Shown here: one piece after another, positions 52,604-63,682 of the stretch
Position numbering within the stretch: the stretch's first letter is position 1
How the letters are laid out: every line of letters begins with the position of its first letter
NCBI GenBank assembly: GCA_902651635.1
Contig: CACRSC010000002.1
Location: 280,542-344,541 of the forward strand
DNA: 64,000 bases
Reading direction: 5' to 3'
Origin: Mastigamoeba balamuthi
Taxonomy: Eukaryota; Evosea; Mastigamoebida; Mastigamoebidae
Notes under the pieces: model-generated
What the model was told of the DNA's origin: nothing
The model's database searches: none
What the model saw: the letters and a program-made list of their open reading frames with translations, nothing else
Position numbers and translations under genes: made by a program

Positions 52604-55600
52604 ATGGACGCCCTGCGGACCAAACGTGCGAAGCGGGGGGCTGTCTAGCGGCAGGGCGGGCGACTGACGCGACTGCGCAGTGAACAAGCCTCTGTTCGAG
52701 GTGACGATGACGGACCTCGTGCGCGGCATACGGGCCAACAAGCGCAACGAGGCCGCGTTCATCAGCGACCAGATCCAGGTCATCCGCGAGGAGCTGCGCC
52801 AGTCCAACATCAACAAGAAGGCCAACGCCATCCTCAAGCTCGTCTACGTGCGCCCCGCGTCGCCTCGCGTGCCGCGCGAGATTTTCCTCCTGATTTCGCC
52901 GAGATTCTGATTCGAGATTTTTTTGCCTGCGCCTGTCGCTTCGCCGCCGCAGCTGCAAATGCTCGGCTACGACATGTCGTGGGCCTCGTTCAACGTGGTC
53001 GAGGTCATGAGCTGCCCCAAGTTCACGATCAAGCGTATCGGCTACCTCGCCGCCTCGCAGTCGTTCCACGACGGCACCGAGGTTCTCATGCTCATCACGA
53101 ACCTGCTCAAGAAGGTGCGGAATTCCACCACCACGTCACACATACACGCAATTTGGAGCTCATTTCCCCCGCTTTTTCCCTGCCTGTTCAGGACATGGCC
53201 ACCAAGAACATGTACGACGCGGGGCTCGCGCTGGGGACGCTGTCGACCGTGTGCACGCCGGACCTCGCGCGCGACCTGGCTGCCGACGTCGTGACGCTGC
53301 TGGCGCACAGCAAGCCGTACATCCGCAAGCGCGCGGTGCTGGCGCTGTACCGCATCTTTGTGCGGTTCCCCGACTCGCTGCGGCCGTCGTTCCCGCGCCT
53401 GCGCGACCGCCTGACCGACGCGGACCCCTCGGTCTCGAGCGCCGCGGTCAACGTCGTCTGCGAGCTGGCGCGGCGCAACCCGCGGAACTACCTGGCGCTG
53501 GCGCCGACGCTGTTCGAGATACTGAGCGCGGGGCAGACGGGGTCGGTGACGGGCGCGCGGCCGAGCAACTGGACGCTCATCAAGATCATCAAGCTCTTCG
53601 GCGCGCTGGCGCCCATCGAGCCCAGGCTCGCCAAGCTCCTCGTCGAGCCCATGCACTCGCTCATCAACAGCACCCCGGCGACGTCGCTCATGTTCGAGTG
53701 CATCCAGACGTGCATCGCAGGTACAGCCACAGATATTAGCCCACCCCCCTTCTGCGTATCTTGGTTTCCTGGATCCCGCGGTTTGCCGGAGTTTCGTCAC
53801 TACTCATTGCGTCTTATCATGTCAACAAACCCATCCACCCTGGTTTCCTGGTTTGTGCGGTTTGCCGGAGTTGCGTCACCAGTCAGTCTGTGTCACCCCA
53901 AGCCAAGAGTGACCCGTGTGTTGGCTCGCACGCACAGGGCTGAGCGCGCACCTGCCGACGATGAAGCTGTGCCTGTCGCGCCTGCGCTCGCTGGCGGAGG
54001 ACCCCGACGCCAACCTCAAGTACCTGGCGCTGGCGGCGATGCACAGCATCATGGAGGTGCACCCCAAGGCCGTGGCGGAGCACCGCGACATGGTGATGGC
54101 CTGCCTCGACGACACGGACCCCTCGATCCGCGCGAGGGCCCTCGACCTGCTCTCGGGCATGGTCGGCAAGAAGAACCTCAAGGAGGTCGCCGCCAGGCTC
54201 GTCGAGCTCGCGGGCAGGGCCGAGGGCACGGCGCGCGACGAGCTCATCTACAAGCTCGTCGACCTCTGCAGGGCCAACCAGTTCCAGCACATCACCGACT
54301 TTGAGTGGTACCTCCAGCTGCTCTCGGACCTCACCCTCCTGCAGGCACGTCACCTCTCTCTCCTTGCCCTCTCTCTCCTCTCCACTCGTCGTTCTGCTTG
54401 CTGCTGCTCTTCCAAGCCACATCACAGCAGGGCCTCTATGGCAAACAGTCCCTACTTTTTTCAAGCGTACCAGTGTGGGTTGCTGCCACTTCATGCCACA
54501 TCACCATTGTCGTCGATGGCATAAAATCTTGCCCACTAATAGTGTTGATCCACGAGCCTGTCGTTCTGTGTCGCGCCACGCCACGAGAGCTTTGACACCG
54601 GGAACTGACCTCGGGGACGCCCACTCGCTACGACATGCGCAGGGCATGAAGCAGGGCAAGCTGCTCGCGGAGCAGATGATGGAGGTGAACATCAGGGTCA
54701 AGGTCGTGCGCCCGTTCGGCGTGCGCCTGGCCGCGTCGCTGCTGCGCGACTCGCGCCTGGTGGGCACCAGCGCCGAGGGCGGCGCCTGCGAGGTCCTCGA
54801 CGCCGCCGCCTGGACGGTCGGCGAGTTCTACGCCTACCTCTGCACGCCCGGCGCGCACCACGCCGAGAGCGTCGAGCCCCTGCTGCAGCCCCGCGCCGCC
54901 GCGCTGCCCCCGCACGTGCAGGCGACGTTCATGCACGCGGCCCTCAAGGTCTTCGCCCACGTCGCCGCGGGGGCTGCGCAGGCGCCGGACGAGATGGAGG
55001 ACGAGTACCAGCAGCCGACGCAGGCCGACGCGGAGGAGGTGGCCGCGGCGATGGCGAGCAGGCTGCCGCTGTTCGCAGCCAGCGCGCACCTCGAGGTGCA
55101 GGAGCGCGCGTGCTTTGCGCTCGAGTGCGTCAAGCTGCACGCCGAGGACGCGCAGGTCGCCGCGGAGATTGCGGCGCTGTTTGAGGAGCCGCTGCTGCCC
55201 GTGGCCAAGGGGGCGCAGCGCAAGGTGCCGCTGCCCGAGGGCCTCGACCTCGACACGCCCATGTTCGCCGAGGACCCGCGCGAGGCCGAGGAGGAGGCGC
55301 TCGTCGACACGCGCGACGCGTTCAGCGGCGGGGCCAACTCGGCCGAGTGGGACGAGTTCAAGAAGATGTCGCAGCGCGACGAGGCCGACGAGGGGGCTTC
55401 CAGGCAGCAGCAGCAGCGCAAGCCGCGCAGGCCCGCGGTGGACAGCGTGTACATGCTGGGCAGCGGCGACCAGCAGCAGGAGGAGGACGACATCCCCGTG
55501 ACCAACATCAGCGAGAACCTCGGCCACATCCACGTCTCGCCCGCGCACGGCGGCGCAGCGCCCCAGGGAGGCTACAGGAAGAAGCGGGTCGTCTACAAGG

Positions 55601-56866
55601 TCGACACGGCCGAGGACGCTCCCGAGGGCGCGGACAGCGCCTCGACGTCGCCCTCGCGCGGCGGCCGCCAGGACAAGCAGCAGTCGGCAGCGCCCGAGGA
55701 CGCGCTGGCCGCCATCTCGCTCGACGAGCCCCTGCGCCCTGACGAGGAGCTGCCCGTCCAGCAGCACCGCGTCGTCAAGAGCGCCCAGGCGTCTGCCAGG
55801 AGCGCGCCGCAGCAGCAGCAGCGCGCGGTGTCGCCGTCGGCGGCGAGGCAGCCGCCCGTGGCCGTGCAGGCGAGGCCCGGGACTAAGGCCAACCCCAGCC
55901 CCTATATCCTCGGCGGTGTCTCGGACTCGCCCAAGACCTCGTCGAGGCCGGGCTCCCAGTCGAGCGCGAGGGCGCCGGCAGCAGCCCCCGCCGCCCCTGC
56001 GGCGCCGAGGACGGCGTCCCTGATCGACCTCGGGGGGATGGGGTCTCCGATGGGGTCCCCGCAGCCTCAGAGGCCGCAGGACGTGCCCAGCAAGCGCGCT
56101 GGGGGCAGGCAGGTGCTGTGCCGCGACAACAACGTCGAGGTGGCCTACGAGCTGCGCACGAACCCGGCGGAGAAGACGAAGCTGCTGGCGCTGCTGCACG
56201 TCACCAACAGGCTGGCCGACGCCGAGGTTGGCATGTTCACGTTCGCCACGGCCGAGAGCGACGCCATCGCCATGGTCCGCAACGCCAAGTTCGAGCGCGC
56301 CCAGTTTGTGCTGCACCCGGGGCACAGCGCGGCACACAACCTGCTGCTGGCCTTCAAGGGTGTCCCGACGGCGCCCATGCAGGCGCGCGGTACCATCAAG
56401 TACCAGGTGCGCGGCCGCGGCCCCGCGGCGCTCGAGTTCGCGATGGCGGTGCCCGCGTCGACGTTTGTGCAGCCCGTGGGCATCAGCAAGGAGGACATGG
56501 CAGCGCTGATCAAGGCCGAGGCCGCCTCCCTCTCGCTGAGCTCGGCGACGGTTGCTGTGCCCGCGGGCTCTGCGGCGCAGGACGTCATCGCGACGGTGGC
56601 GGGCGCGCTGCACGTCGAGGCCGTCGGGGGCGCGGGCGGCAGGCTCATGTACGGCAAGACGCTGCACGGACTCCACGTCGCCATCCTCATCAAGGAGAAG
56701 CGTGCGGGCCCTCATTCCCCGCTGCCCCATTCCCCCCATTTCCCCCGTTGACCGGTTGACTGACGGTTCTTTTTCAGCCGACGGCAAGGTGCAGTTTGAC
56801 TTCAAGTGCAGCGACGCCGCCCTGGCCCGTTCGCTGGCTGAGGAGGTCGGCCACGTCGCCCTGTGA
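52604..56866 (+). CDS. AP3D1: AP-3 complex subunit delta, seven exons
   Basis: Exons 52,604-52,625, 52,681-52,847, 52,953-53,114, 53,192-53,720, 53,938-54,344, 54,643-56,701 and 56,778-56,866 total 3,435 nt in frame, 1,144 residues. The adaptin N-terminal trunk matches AP-3 delta closely: TMTDLVRGIRANKRNEAAFI, LQMLGYDMSWASFNVVEVMS, IGYLAASQSFHDGTEVLM, CTPDLARDLAADVV, SSAAVNVVCELARRNPRNYL, LDLLSGMVGKKNLKE. VPLPEGLDLDTP follows the trunk as in animals; a Gln/Lys/Ser-rich hinge (about 620-800) and an appendage-like C-terminus end the protein. Known: AP-3 sorts cargo from endosomes to lysosome-related compartments. The first exon has only 7 codons; intron 5 is GC-AG. Intron 4 contains an internal 79-bp-spaced duplication. 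Confidence 0.95.
54345..54642 (+). other. GC-AG intron of the AP-3 delta gene
   Basis: The only frame-preserving junction is LTLLQ|GMKQGK, requiring donor GCACGT and acceptor CGCAG. A GT three bases later would shift the frame. The exon before ends in CAG, the usual context for GC donors. Confidence 0.75.
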
Positions 56867-56903
56867 AGAAGCCCTACAGCGGCACTGTGAGCCACACGAG
56901 CAC

Positions 56904-56909
56904 AATAAA
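56904..56909 (+). terminator. AATAAA poly(A) signal of AP-3 delta
   Basis: Canonical AATAAA 38 nt after the stop codon at 56,864-56,866, the expected place for cleavage and polyadenylation. Confidence 0.65.
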
Positions 56910-56997
56910 CACTGCTCTGTCCCCCGGGAATTGGGTTCCCACACCAGCCCACCCACTCGACCCGCTTTTCAGCCCCCGCTGGGCGAGGAAACGGCAA

Positions 56998-57849
56998 TTA
57001 CCGTGCGTTCCTGACGCGCGGTTCCGCTGTATTTCGCCCCGTTGCTTCGGGCGCGTGGGGGTGGGGGGTGGGGACTGTGTCACGCGTCGAAGGGTGGGGA
57101 GGGAGGGGCGTGGGCCCAGCGAAGAAGCCCGAACAGTCCGTGGCGGTTGTAATCCCCACCGCCGGGTTCTCCAGGCAGGGTGGAAAAGGCGAAACTGGCA
57201 GCAGCAGAGGCGGTTGCTGCGCCAGCCCTGGGGATCTCGTGCCGCCGAGACAGCCGCTCACGGCGCACAGCAGGCCCAGCAGCAGCGTCTCGGGTGCGTT
57301 GCCCGCACTCTGGCCGGGCACCCGCTCGCTGGCCACTCTCTGATCAGCGGTCTGCTGTGGAAGCGAGGCGGTGGGGGCATTGGACTCGATGAGCCCGCGC
57401 AGGACGGGTAGAGTCTCCACGACGCCGCCGGGGCCGGGCTGCGTGGCGAACCACTGCTCGATGCTCCGTACGTCCCTGTTGCCCCGCCGGTCCAGCGCGC
57501 TGCTGGCGTGCTTGAGTCTCAGCCTGCCCTGCAGCATCTTCCACATGCCCTGGCCGTTGCCCCCCAGCACCTGGGGCGCGTTCTTGGCGACGAGGACGTA
57601 GTCGGGCGCCAGCGGAGGCCTGACGATGAGGCCCGCCTGCGCCGCGAGCTCTATCCGCTCGGGCGAGTACTTGCGGCCATTGAGGAACGCGGCACGCGAG
57701 CTCTCGCGGCTGGGGTCGCTCCGGCGCACGAAAGGCTTGAAGACATAGTAGTCGCAGCCGTTGCGGTCCTTGATGATCAGCTTCATGTGGCCGAGAACGA
57801 GCGCACCCCGCGCTGACTGAATGTCGGGGCCTGCTTCCTGTGGAGCCAC
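56998..57849 (-). CDS. Unrecognised protein, GC-rich host type
   Basis: A 283-codon minus frame convergent with AP-3 delta. The first 150 residues look protein-like (GHMKLIIKDRNGCDYYVFKP.., YSPERIELAAQAGLIVRPPL.., NGQGMWKMLQGRLRLKHASS.., SIEQWFATQPGPGGVVETLP). A hydrophobic segment (APETLLLGLLCAVSGCL) follows around residue 195, then a Pro-rich end that may be translated 3' flank if an intron is present. The start is either 57,849 or the internal Met of GHMKLII. No family recognised. Confidence 0.5.
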   Translation of the reverse strand: MAPQEAGPDIQSARGALVLGHMKLIIKDRNGCDYYVFKPFVRRSDPSRESSRAAFLNGRKYSPERIELAAQAGLIVRPPLAPDYVLVAKNAPQVLGGNGQGMWKMLQGRLRLKHASSALDRRGNRDVRSIEQWFATQPGPGGVVETLPVLRGLIESNAPTASLPQQTADQRVASERVPGQSAGNAPETLLLGLLCAVSGCLGGTRSPGLAQQPPLLLPVSPFPPCLENPAVGITTATDCSGFFAGPTPLPPHPSTRDTVPTPHPHAPEATGRNTAEPRVRNAR

Positions 57850-57869
57850 GTCATACCCAGAAAATCAAT

Positions 57870-58114
57870 GCCCCAAACAGTCCTCTGATACCAGAACGTG
57901 CACGCAACAGAAAAATGCACCCGGGGGGTGCGAGGGCGGCATGCTTGTGCGGCTTGCACGAGAGCGTGCACACTAAACTTCTGAGACCAGTGCGCACGTG
58001 CCGAAGAGCAGGCACTGCTCGCTCTTCATTTCGGCTCATGCGGGAGGAAACTCCAGGGCAGGGGAGCACGAGATCATTCACAGAGAGAGAGAGAGAGAGA
58101 GCGCCCAGGGAGCT
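57870..58114. repeat. 3' flank of LamG gene, duplicated at 63,470
   Basis: About 240 bp downstream of the LamG gene recur at 63,470-63,682 with several substitutions and indels (for example the (AG)n run at 58,079-58,100 is much shorter there). It marks a segmental duplication including the gene. Confidence 0.75.
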
Positions 58115-60214
58115 TCAGAACCAGGGGCGGAGCGACGGGGCTGCGGAGGCCTGCGCCTCGGCGGCGTGCAGGAGCAGCACGCGGGCCGAGGTCAGCTCGA
58201 GGGTGTGGCTGCTGGGCTCGGAGCGCCTGGCGTTGCCGAGGTAGTGCACGCGGAACTGGGCGGTGACGGACATGGAGCTCGAGCTGTCCTGGGCGGCCCT
58301 GAACACCTCGGGCGAGGCCGCGAACGTGAGCCTCACGCGCGAGGCGTCCCCCTGCGGCAGCACGCTGACGCGCCCCAGGGCCACCAGGTCGGCCTCGCCG
58401 GCGGCGCTGGCCACGGCCTCGCCCCGGGCGACCACCGAGACGACGTCCACGGCGGTGATGGTCGCGCTGCTCGAGCTGAACGTGGCCTCGGCGAAGACGG
58501 GCGCCCCCAGCGCGAACGCGGCCGCCTCCTCGGCGAACTGGCCGCTCCTGTACAGCCGCAGCTGCGAGCCCCGGACGCTCACCGTGTCGGTGTCCTCCCC
58601 GCAGAAGCTCGCCGTCGTCACCTCGAAGGACGCGTTGACCCGCTGTTGCTGCTGCTGCGCGGTACCGGTGCTGCCGAACGGGCACTGCGCCGCGGGGGTC
58701 GCCGCGTGGCACCGGGCCACGAACGTGGCCGTCACGCCCAGCGCGCGGAAGCTGCAGACGGCGGCCGCGGGCGACAGGGCGGCCCTCCACCGCTGCAGCA
58801 CGAACCCCCCCGAGGGCGCCGTGCTGGCCGGCGCAGTCTCGGCGGTTGCCGCTGCCTGCGATCTGTCGGCGACGGCGAAGCTCTCGAGGGCGAGCTCGAG
58901 GGGCTCCTGGACGCCGGTGACGTACTCGAGGGTGATTGCCCTGCTGGCGGCCGCGAGCCGCACGGCGACGCCCTGGAGCGACGCCTGCACGTCAGCCGGG
59001 GCGACGAGGAGCACGGCCTCGGTGGAGGCGCTGACGGCGCTGCTGAAGCGGACGCGGAAGGGCAGGCCGGTCGTGGCCGTGCGGTTGACGGGCACGCCGT
59101 GCACCGCGGGGGCCTCCTCGGTGAAGGCGGTCGTGAGGACGCCCTCGTAGACGTCTGCGCCGCCCTGCGAGGCCAGCAGCCGCACGCCGCAATCGCGCAC
59201 GAGCGACGCCCAGCTCCTCGTGCCGCGCACGCGGTCGCTGCAGTTGTCGAGGGCCTCGGTGGCCTGCCCGTCCAGGGCGCACGGGCCCACCGACAGCGCC
59301 ACCGCCGAGCGCGTGCGCACGCGGGGCGCCCGCACGCTGAGCGCGAAGGTGTCGAGGCTGGCGAACCTGCACTCGCCCAGCAGCAGCGCCGGGGGGTTCT
59401 CCATGCCGGCCCGCCCAGGCGCGAAGCACGCCGGCGGGCGAGCTGCGCAGCGCGAGCCGTAGGCTGCGGCAGTGGCGGTGTTGGCGGCATAGGCGACCTC
59501 CTCGGGGGCGAGGGTCCTGTGGAAGAGCATCACCTCGTCGACGCTGATGGGGCCGAGGTCGAGGGCGAACGTGCCCTCTGGGCGGTAGATGTCCGTGGCG
59601 AGCATGGGGCTGAAGTCGCCGCCGCCCAGGGGCCCCCATTTCGTCAGGCAGGGCGCGCCGCTCTTATCGCCGTTCCAGCACGCCGCTGCAGAGCGGGGCT
59701 GCGCGACGCCGTCGACGTAGAAGGTGCCGAGGCCCGTGGCGCGGTCGATAGACGCCGCGTAGTGGTGCCAGCGGTCGTCGGTGACCTTGCGGCCGCTCCC
59801 GAGGAAGAGGCACCCGGGGGCCCCTGAGTTGCCGCAGATGGCCAGCTGGACGCCCGGCAGCATGTAGTTGAGCTGCAGGCTGAACCCCGCCACGCTGATG
59901 CCCGTGCCCACCGTGTGGGCGATGTGGGGCTCGCTGTCTGTGGGTGGCACGCGGATCCAGAGCATCAGCGCCCAGTCGCTGCTGTTGCCGATCTGCACGT
60001 CGCGCGAGGGCGCTGTCTGCAGGATGCTTGTCGCCGTTGTGCTCTGTGCGGCGCTGCCCACGGCCCCGGGCACCCGTGCAGCCGCCCCGGAGGTCACGGC
60101 CAGAGGGAAGCGGCCCGACTGGTCGCTGAGGAGGTCGTTGTCGAAGGACCAGTAGGCCGTGGGACACTGGTACGCCAGCGCCGACGCAGAGAGGAGGACA
60201 AGGGCGATGAGCAT
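58115..60214 (-). CDS. Secreted LamG/concanavalin-like protein (699 aa)
   Basis: Intronless minus frame. Residues 1-14 (MLIALVLLSASALA) form a clear signal peptide. Residues about 20-245 have the LamG-like jelly-roll order: AYWSFDNDLLSDQSGRFPLA, WALMLWIRVPP, DDRWHHYAASIDRATGLGTF, YVDGVAQPR and DEVMLFHRTLAPEEVAYAAN. The remaining 450 residues are Ala/Val/Ser-rich with scattered Cys and beta-like character, without a domain I recognise, and end in SAAPSLRPWF; no anchor is seen. Likely secreted or cell-surface, possibly carbohydrate-binding. A second copy begins (3' end) at 63,683. Codon use is like the neighbouring host genes. Confidence 0.8.
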   Translation of the reverse strand: MLIALVLLSASALAYQCPTAYWSFDNDLLSDQSGRFPLAVTSGAAARVPGAVGSAAQSTTATSILQTAPSRDVQIGNSSDWALMLWIRVPPTDSEPHIAHTVGTGISVAGFSLQLNYMLPGVQLAICGNSGAPGCLFLGSGRKVTDDRWHHYAASIDRATGLGTFYVDGVAQPRSAAACWNGDKSGAPCLTKWGPLGGGDFSPMLATDIYRPEGTFALDLGPISVDEVMLFHRTLAPEEVAYAANTATAAAYGSRCAARPPACFAPGRAGMENPPALLLGECRFASLDTFALSVRAPRVRTRSAVALSVGPCALDGQATEALDNCSDRVRGTRSWASLVRDCGVRLLASQGGADVYEGVLTTAFTEEAPAVHGVPVNRTATTGLPFRVRFSSAVSASTEAVLLVAPADVQASLQGVAVRLAAASRAITLEYVTGVQEPLELALESFAVADRSQAAATAETAPASTAPSGGFVLQRWRAALSPAAAVCSFRALGVTATFVARCHAATPAAQCPFGSTGTAQQQQQRVNASFEVTTASFCGEDTDTVSVRGSQLRLYRSGQFAEEAAAFALGAPVFAEATFSSSSATITAVDVVSVVARGEAVASAAGEADLVALGRVSVLPQGDASRVRLTFAASPEVFRAAQDSSSSMSVTAQFRVHYLGNARRSEPSSHTLELTSARVLLLHAAEAQASAAPSLRPWF

Positions 60215-60754
60215 TGGCTGGCTGCTGCTACTGTGTTGCTACACAAGCAGTTGGCTTTCTGCTGCTGTGCCTGTGCGTCAGTGGGCTTTTCTTGTCGTCA
60301 GTTGTCGGGTTGGGCCGAGAGAACCTCCCTCGGGGTTTCCCGCTCTCGGCGAACGAGGAGGAAAAGACCCACCAATGCTCTGGCACAGGCGACCCCACCG
60401 CGGGACATAACACGCAGGACGTGAGCTCGGCCCGCGGTGTCCGATGTTCGAGAGACTAGGAAGTGCATCCCTCGTAGGCGGCTTTGTCCCACCCGGCCGA
60501 TAGAGATGGTTGGCCTTTCGAAGAGCAATCCACCGCCTGGTTTCATGCCGCTGGCGCCCTGCCGCGATAGGCGCACGTAGGTGTCTTCACCCAGACAGCT
60601 TTATCGCCTGCTCGGTACCCTGCCGTTCCCGTCCACCACCGGCGGGCGTGGACAATCGCCAGGCCGCGACGTCATGCGACAGAAAAATGGCCACACCACA
60701 ACAACGTCGTCGAGGGGCGCCCAACAACAGCGGACGGCGGCCCCAGTAGTGTAT
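60215..60754. other. LamG upstream region, no gene seen
   Basis: It holds the presumed LamG promoter. Open frames in several phases overlap without a domain; no RNA gene was recognised. Confidence 0.4.
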
Positions 60755-60755
60755 G

Positions 60756-61352
60756 TGAATCAGGTCAGTTAAGTCAACCAACCTGATGGATTGCCCAACC
60801 AACCTGATGGATGCCTTTTACCTCAGCCAAACCATCAGGTCGGTTCCTGTCCCTCTTGGAGGCCCTAGAAAGTGTGTCTCACAACAATTTGGCCATGTTA
60901 CTTCATCTTGGACTTGGGGAGGAGCTTTTCAAGCTTCTCAGCAACCTGTGAACCCAGACCTGCATAGAGCATGTCTCTGAGGAAAGATTTGGCTGGCCGT
61001 CCTCAACGAAGGAAGCATTCATAAAGAGGCACTCACAACATGCCTCTTTGTGAGAAGACAGGTGGGCTGGGCTTAAGAGGGTGGAAAGAGTTACCTGTTG
61101 CTGGGGCACTGAGGAAGAGCTTGACAACACTGGGAAGAGAAGTCAACCATGCCATCTCCATTCTCCAGAACTCAAGGGGATTGGGCCACTGCTGTGGCTC
61201 CTCTCCTCTTTCCTTTGCCAGCCACCGCCTACAGGCAGATTTCTGCTGTGGTCTTCTACAGGCGAAGATTTTCGGCCGAAATATGCAGATTCCATCCGAC
61301 CAGTCGGATCAGGTCGGTCAGTTAGAAACTGACCAACTGACCTGACCAACAT
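60756..61352. mobile_element. ~0.6-kb element with inverted CAGGTCAGTT ends
   Basis: The left end near 60,757 reads CAGGTCAGTTAAGTCA then CCAACCTGAT; the right end in reverse (from about 61,346) reads CAGGTCAGTTGGTCA and later CCGACCTGAT. The inverted similarity covers about 40 bp with a short insertion. Between them are open frames with no recognisable protein. This fits a small non-autonomous TIR element; a clear target duplication was not found. Confidence 0.45.
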
Positions 61353-62780
61353 TACAGACACTAGACCACAGGCCCTTCCTGTTGCATGGTCGTGTGTGCA
61401 CCTAGGGGTCGGCAAGAAAAACAACTCATCAGGCACCAACGCATCTCACCTTCACTCAACCTGGAGGGGGTTGAGGTGGGGGGTTGAGTGTCGTGAAAGA
61501 AAGATGCTTACATTCCTAAGATTCTCTTGCTCAGAAGGCCCCACCAGTGCTCTCACACACCTCGCCACATGACACAGAAAACACAAAGGCGTTCCACGTT
61601 GCCTCGTGGTCAGAGAAACAACACAGAATCCACACACGCAAATGACGTTCTCCGACAGCCATTGGGGCCTCAGTGCCCAAGGGCGAGCCTGGATCACTTT
61701 GCATCTTCTGGGCAGATAACCGCCTATCCCCTAAAAGACTGAGAAGTGAATTCTCCCATACTAACGATTGAATTCCATTATCTGATACAGCTTGCCAGAC
61801 ATAAAGCTAAGTCACGACTGTTTGTTGATAGCACTGGCATGATATGAAGATGAGGTGCCAGCATTGCAAGTTTCAGCAACGAAATCTACGAGATTGGGAC
61901 TGCAAGACCAAAACTCAGTTCTGAAGAACCAGCTTTGCCTTGAACTCCCAGACAATGGTGAAGGGCATGGGTGGAGGATAGCCTTGGTGGGAACGATTTC
62001 GGGCCAGCAGACGATATCTAGCATGGCTATGCCTTGCCTGGCTGAGATATATATTGATACAGTCAGCATGAAGAGGGGTGTGTCTGTACACTTTGTGGAG
62101 CACAACGTCATTGTGCCTGACAAGCAGCTTGTGGCCACCACCCACCAAATCATCAGGAAGGCACTTGTCCCGAATTCCCCCAGCTGGAGTGGCTGTAGCT
62201 GCAGCTGGTGCATCAACTCGTTGCACAGAGCAGCCACCACCAGTACCTGCCCGAGCTCGTTGTGAAGTGGGTGCAGGTGCCCTGATATCAATCTCAGGCT
62301 CGTGATGAAGAATATGCTGAATGCTGTGCCCCACTACGTGGCCGTTGCATCACTTCTCTGACTTTGAGGAGTTCGGACCAATTGATGCCCTGCTCAATGA
62401 GGAAGGAAGTCGAGAGCGCGAACAAGGTCAGTAGGAAAGAGGTAGGGCGGTTGATCCTGGAACACTCCTGTACTGGGAACAGCAGCGCCACAGCCACTTC
62501 CATCTTGACATGTTTGTGTATACAGCAAGTTCGTATTGCATTTGCTTTAGGTCTGGTTTCCACCAGATTTGGGGTAACCCTTTGGGTCCTTCAGGTCCAG
62601 TCAGTTCTGCTGTGCTGGTTGGTACTCAGCAATATCACAATTTGTTACTGTTGGAACCGGGGATCGAAATCTCACACTAAGTGATCCAGGCTTGAACCTC
62701 TATTTCCCCTGCCATTGTGCATCTCAAGCACCCCTCCCTGCACTCATGCATCCATTGCATCAGGCCCAAGAACCATCGCC
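61353..62780. other. Accessory region with unrecognised ORFs
   Basis: The plus frame 61,855-62,265 (ALQVSATKSTRLGLQDQNSV.., GQQTISSMAMPCLAEIYIDT..) is protein-like but has no family I know and overlaps a minus frame 61,812-62,291. Nothing else is recognised. Confidence 0.3.
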
Positions 62781-62784
62781 CTTC

Positions 62785-63436
62785 TCACTTGATCTTGAGG
62801 CATATGCCAGAGCCTGATACCATGGCGGCGATGCCAGTGGCACAAACCCTGGTGGCCATCGCGCCTGCCACACTGACTGCCCCAGCCCCTGCGTCATCTA
62901 CCTTTGGGCATGCGCTGACCACTGCTCCACTGTCTGCCAGCTCGGGGGTGTGGCACAGAGACCTTGCAGGCCCCTGCGGTAGTTCAGTCACCACAATGGT
63001 GTTGCCCATGTTGCCTGATGTCGATGACATCCCTGAGAGCACCGTGATGCTCACTGGCGTTGGCAGCAGCATGTGGCCTACCAGCGTAAACGTGGCAATG
63101 AGCGGCATGTCAGCAACATTGGCAGCCTTAAAGATGATAACGTCGCCAGCAGCAGTGCAAAAGGCCTGCATGTACCTGTCACTGACAGCAGCCATGGGCA
63201 GTGCGTTCATGCACTGCAGCACTGCAGCCATGTGGTGCACGTGGTACGTGGGCAAGGACCATGCGGGTGCTGTTGAGGCCCATGAGGGCAACGCCTGTCA
63301 GTACTGCACTGTTATTGCGCAGCGTCAACACCAGTGAGTAGCGCATGACAGTGTCAGCATTGCACTTCATCCCCACAAACAGCAAGGCCTCTTTGGCAGT
63401 GGTACTGACCATTGCCACAGCTGACGAGGGCAGCAT
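62785..63436 (-). pseudogene. Unrecognised frameshifted coding remnant
   Basis: Minus-strand frames 63,179-63,436 and 62,785-63,291 overlap and together look like one Ala/Val/Met/Thr-rich protein with one frameshift near 63,200-63,290 (SAVAMVSTTAKEALLFVGMK.., GDVIIFKAANVADMPLIATF.., ISITVLSG-like). The composition suggests a beta-rich surface protein, possibly a divergent relative of the tail of the LamG protein, but this is not shown. It lies directly downstream of the second LamG copy on the same strand. Confidence 0.3.
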
Positions 63437-63682
63437 GCTGGAGACCGAGATTTAAAACAAAGACGTCTTCCAAACAGTCCTGTGATACCAGAACATGCAC
63501 GCAACAGTAACATCCCCGAGGACACGAGGGCGGCGTGCTTCTGTGGCATGCACGATAGTGTGCACACTAAACATCTGAGACCAGTGCTCACGTGCCGAAG
63601 AGCAGGCACTGCTCTTCATTTCGGCCATGCGGGAGGAAACTCCAGGGCAGGAGAGCACGAGATCATTCATTCAGAGAGAGCG

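Noticed and set aside
54628-56997. A 789-codon minus-strand frame opposite AP-3 delta
   Set aside because: It is Arg/Gly/Ala-rich low-complexity antisense of the AP-3 delta hinge and appendage exon, with no domain.
57998-59827. A 609-codon plus-strand frame opposite the LamG gene
   Set aside because: Antisense shadow: the minus frame has a signal peptide, LamG motifs and a duplicated copy, the plus frame has none.
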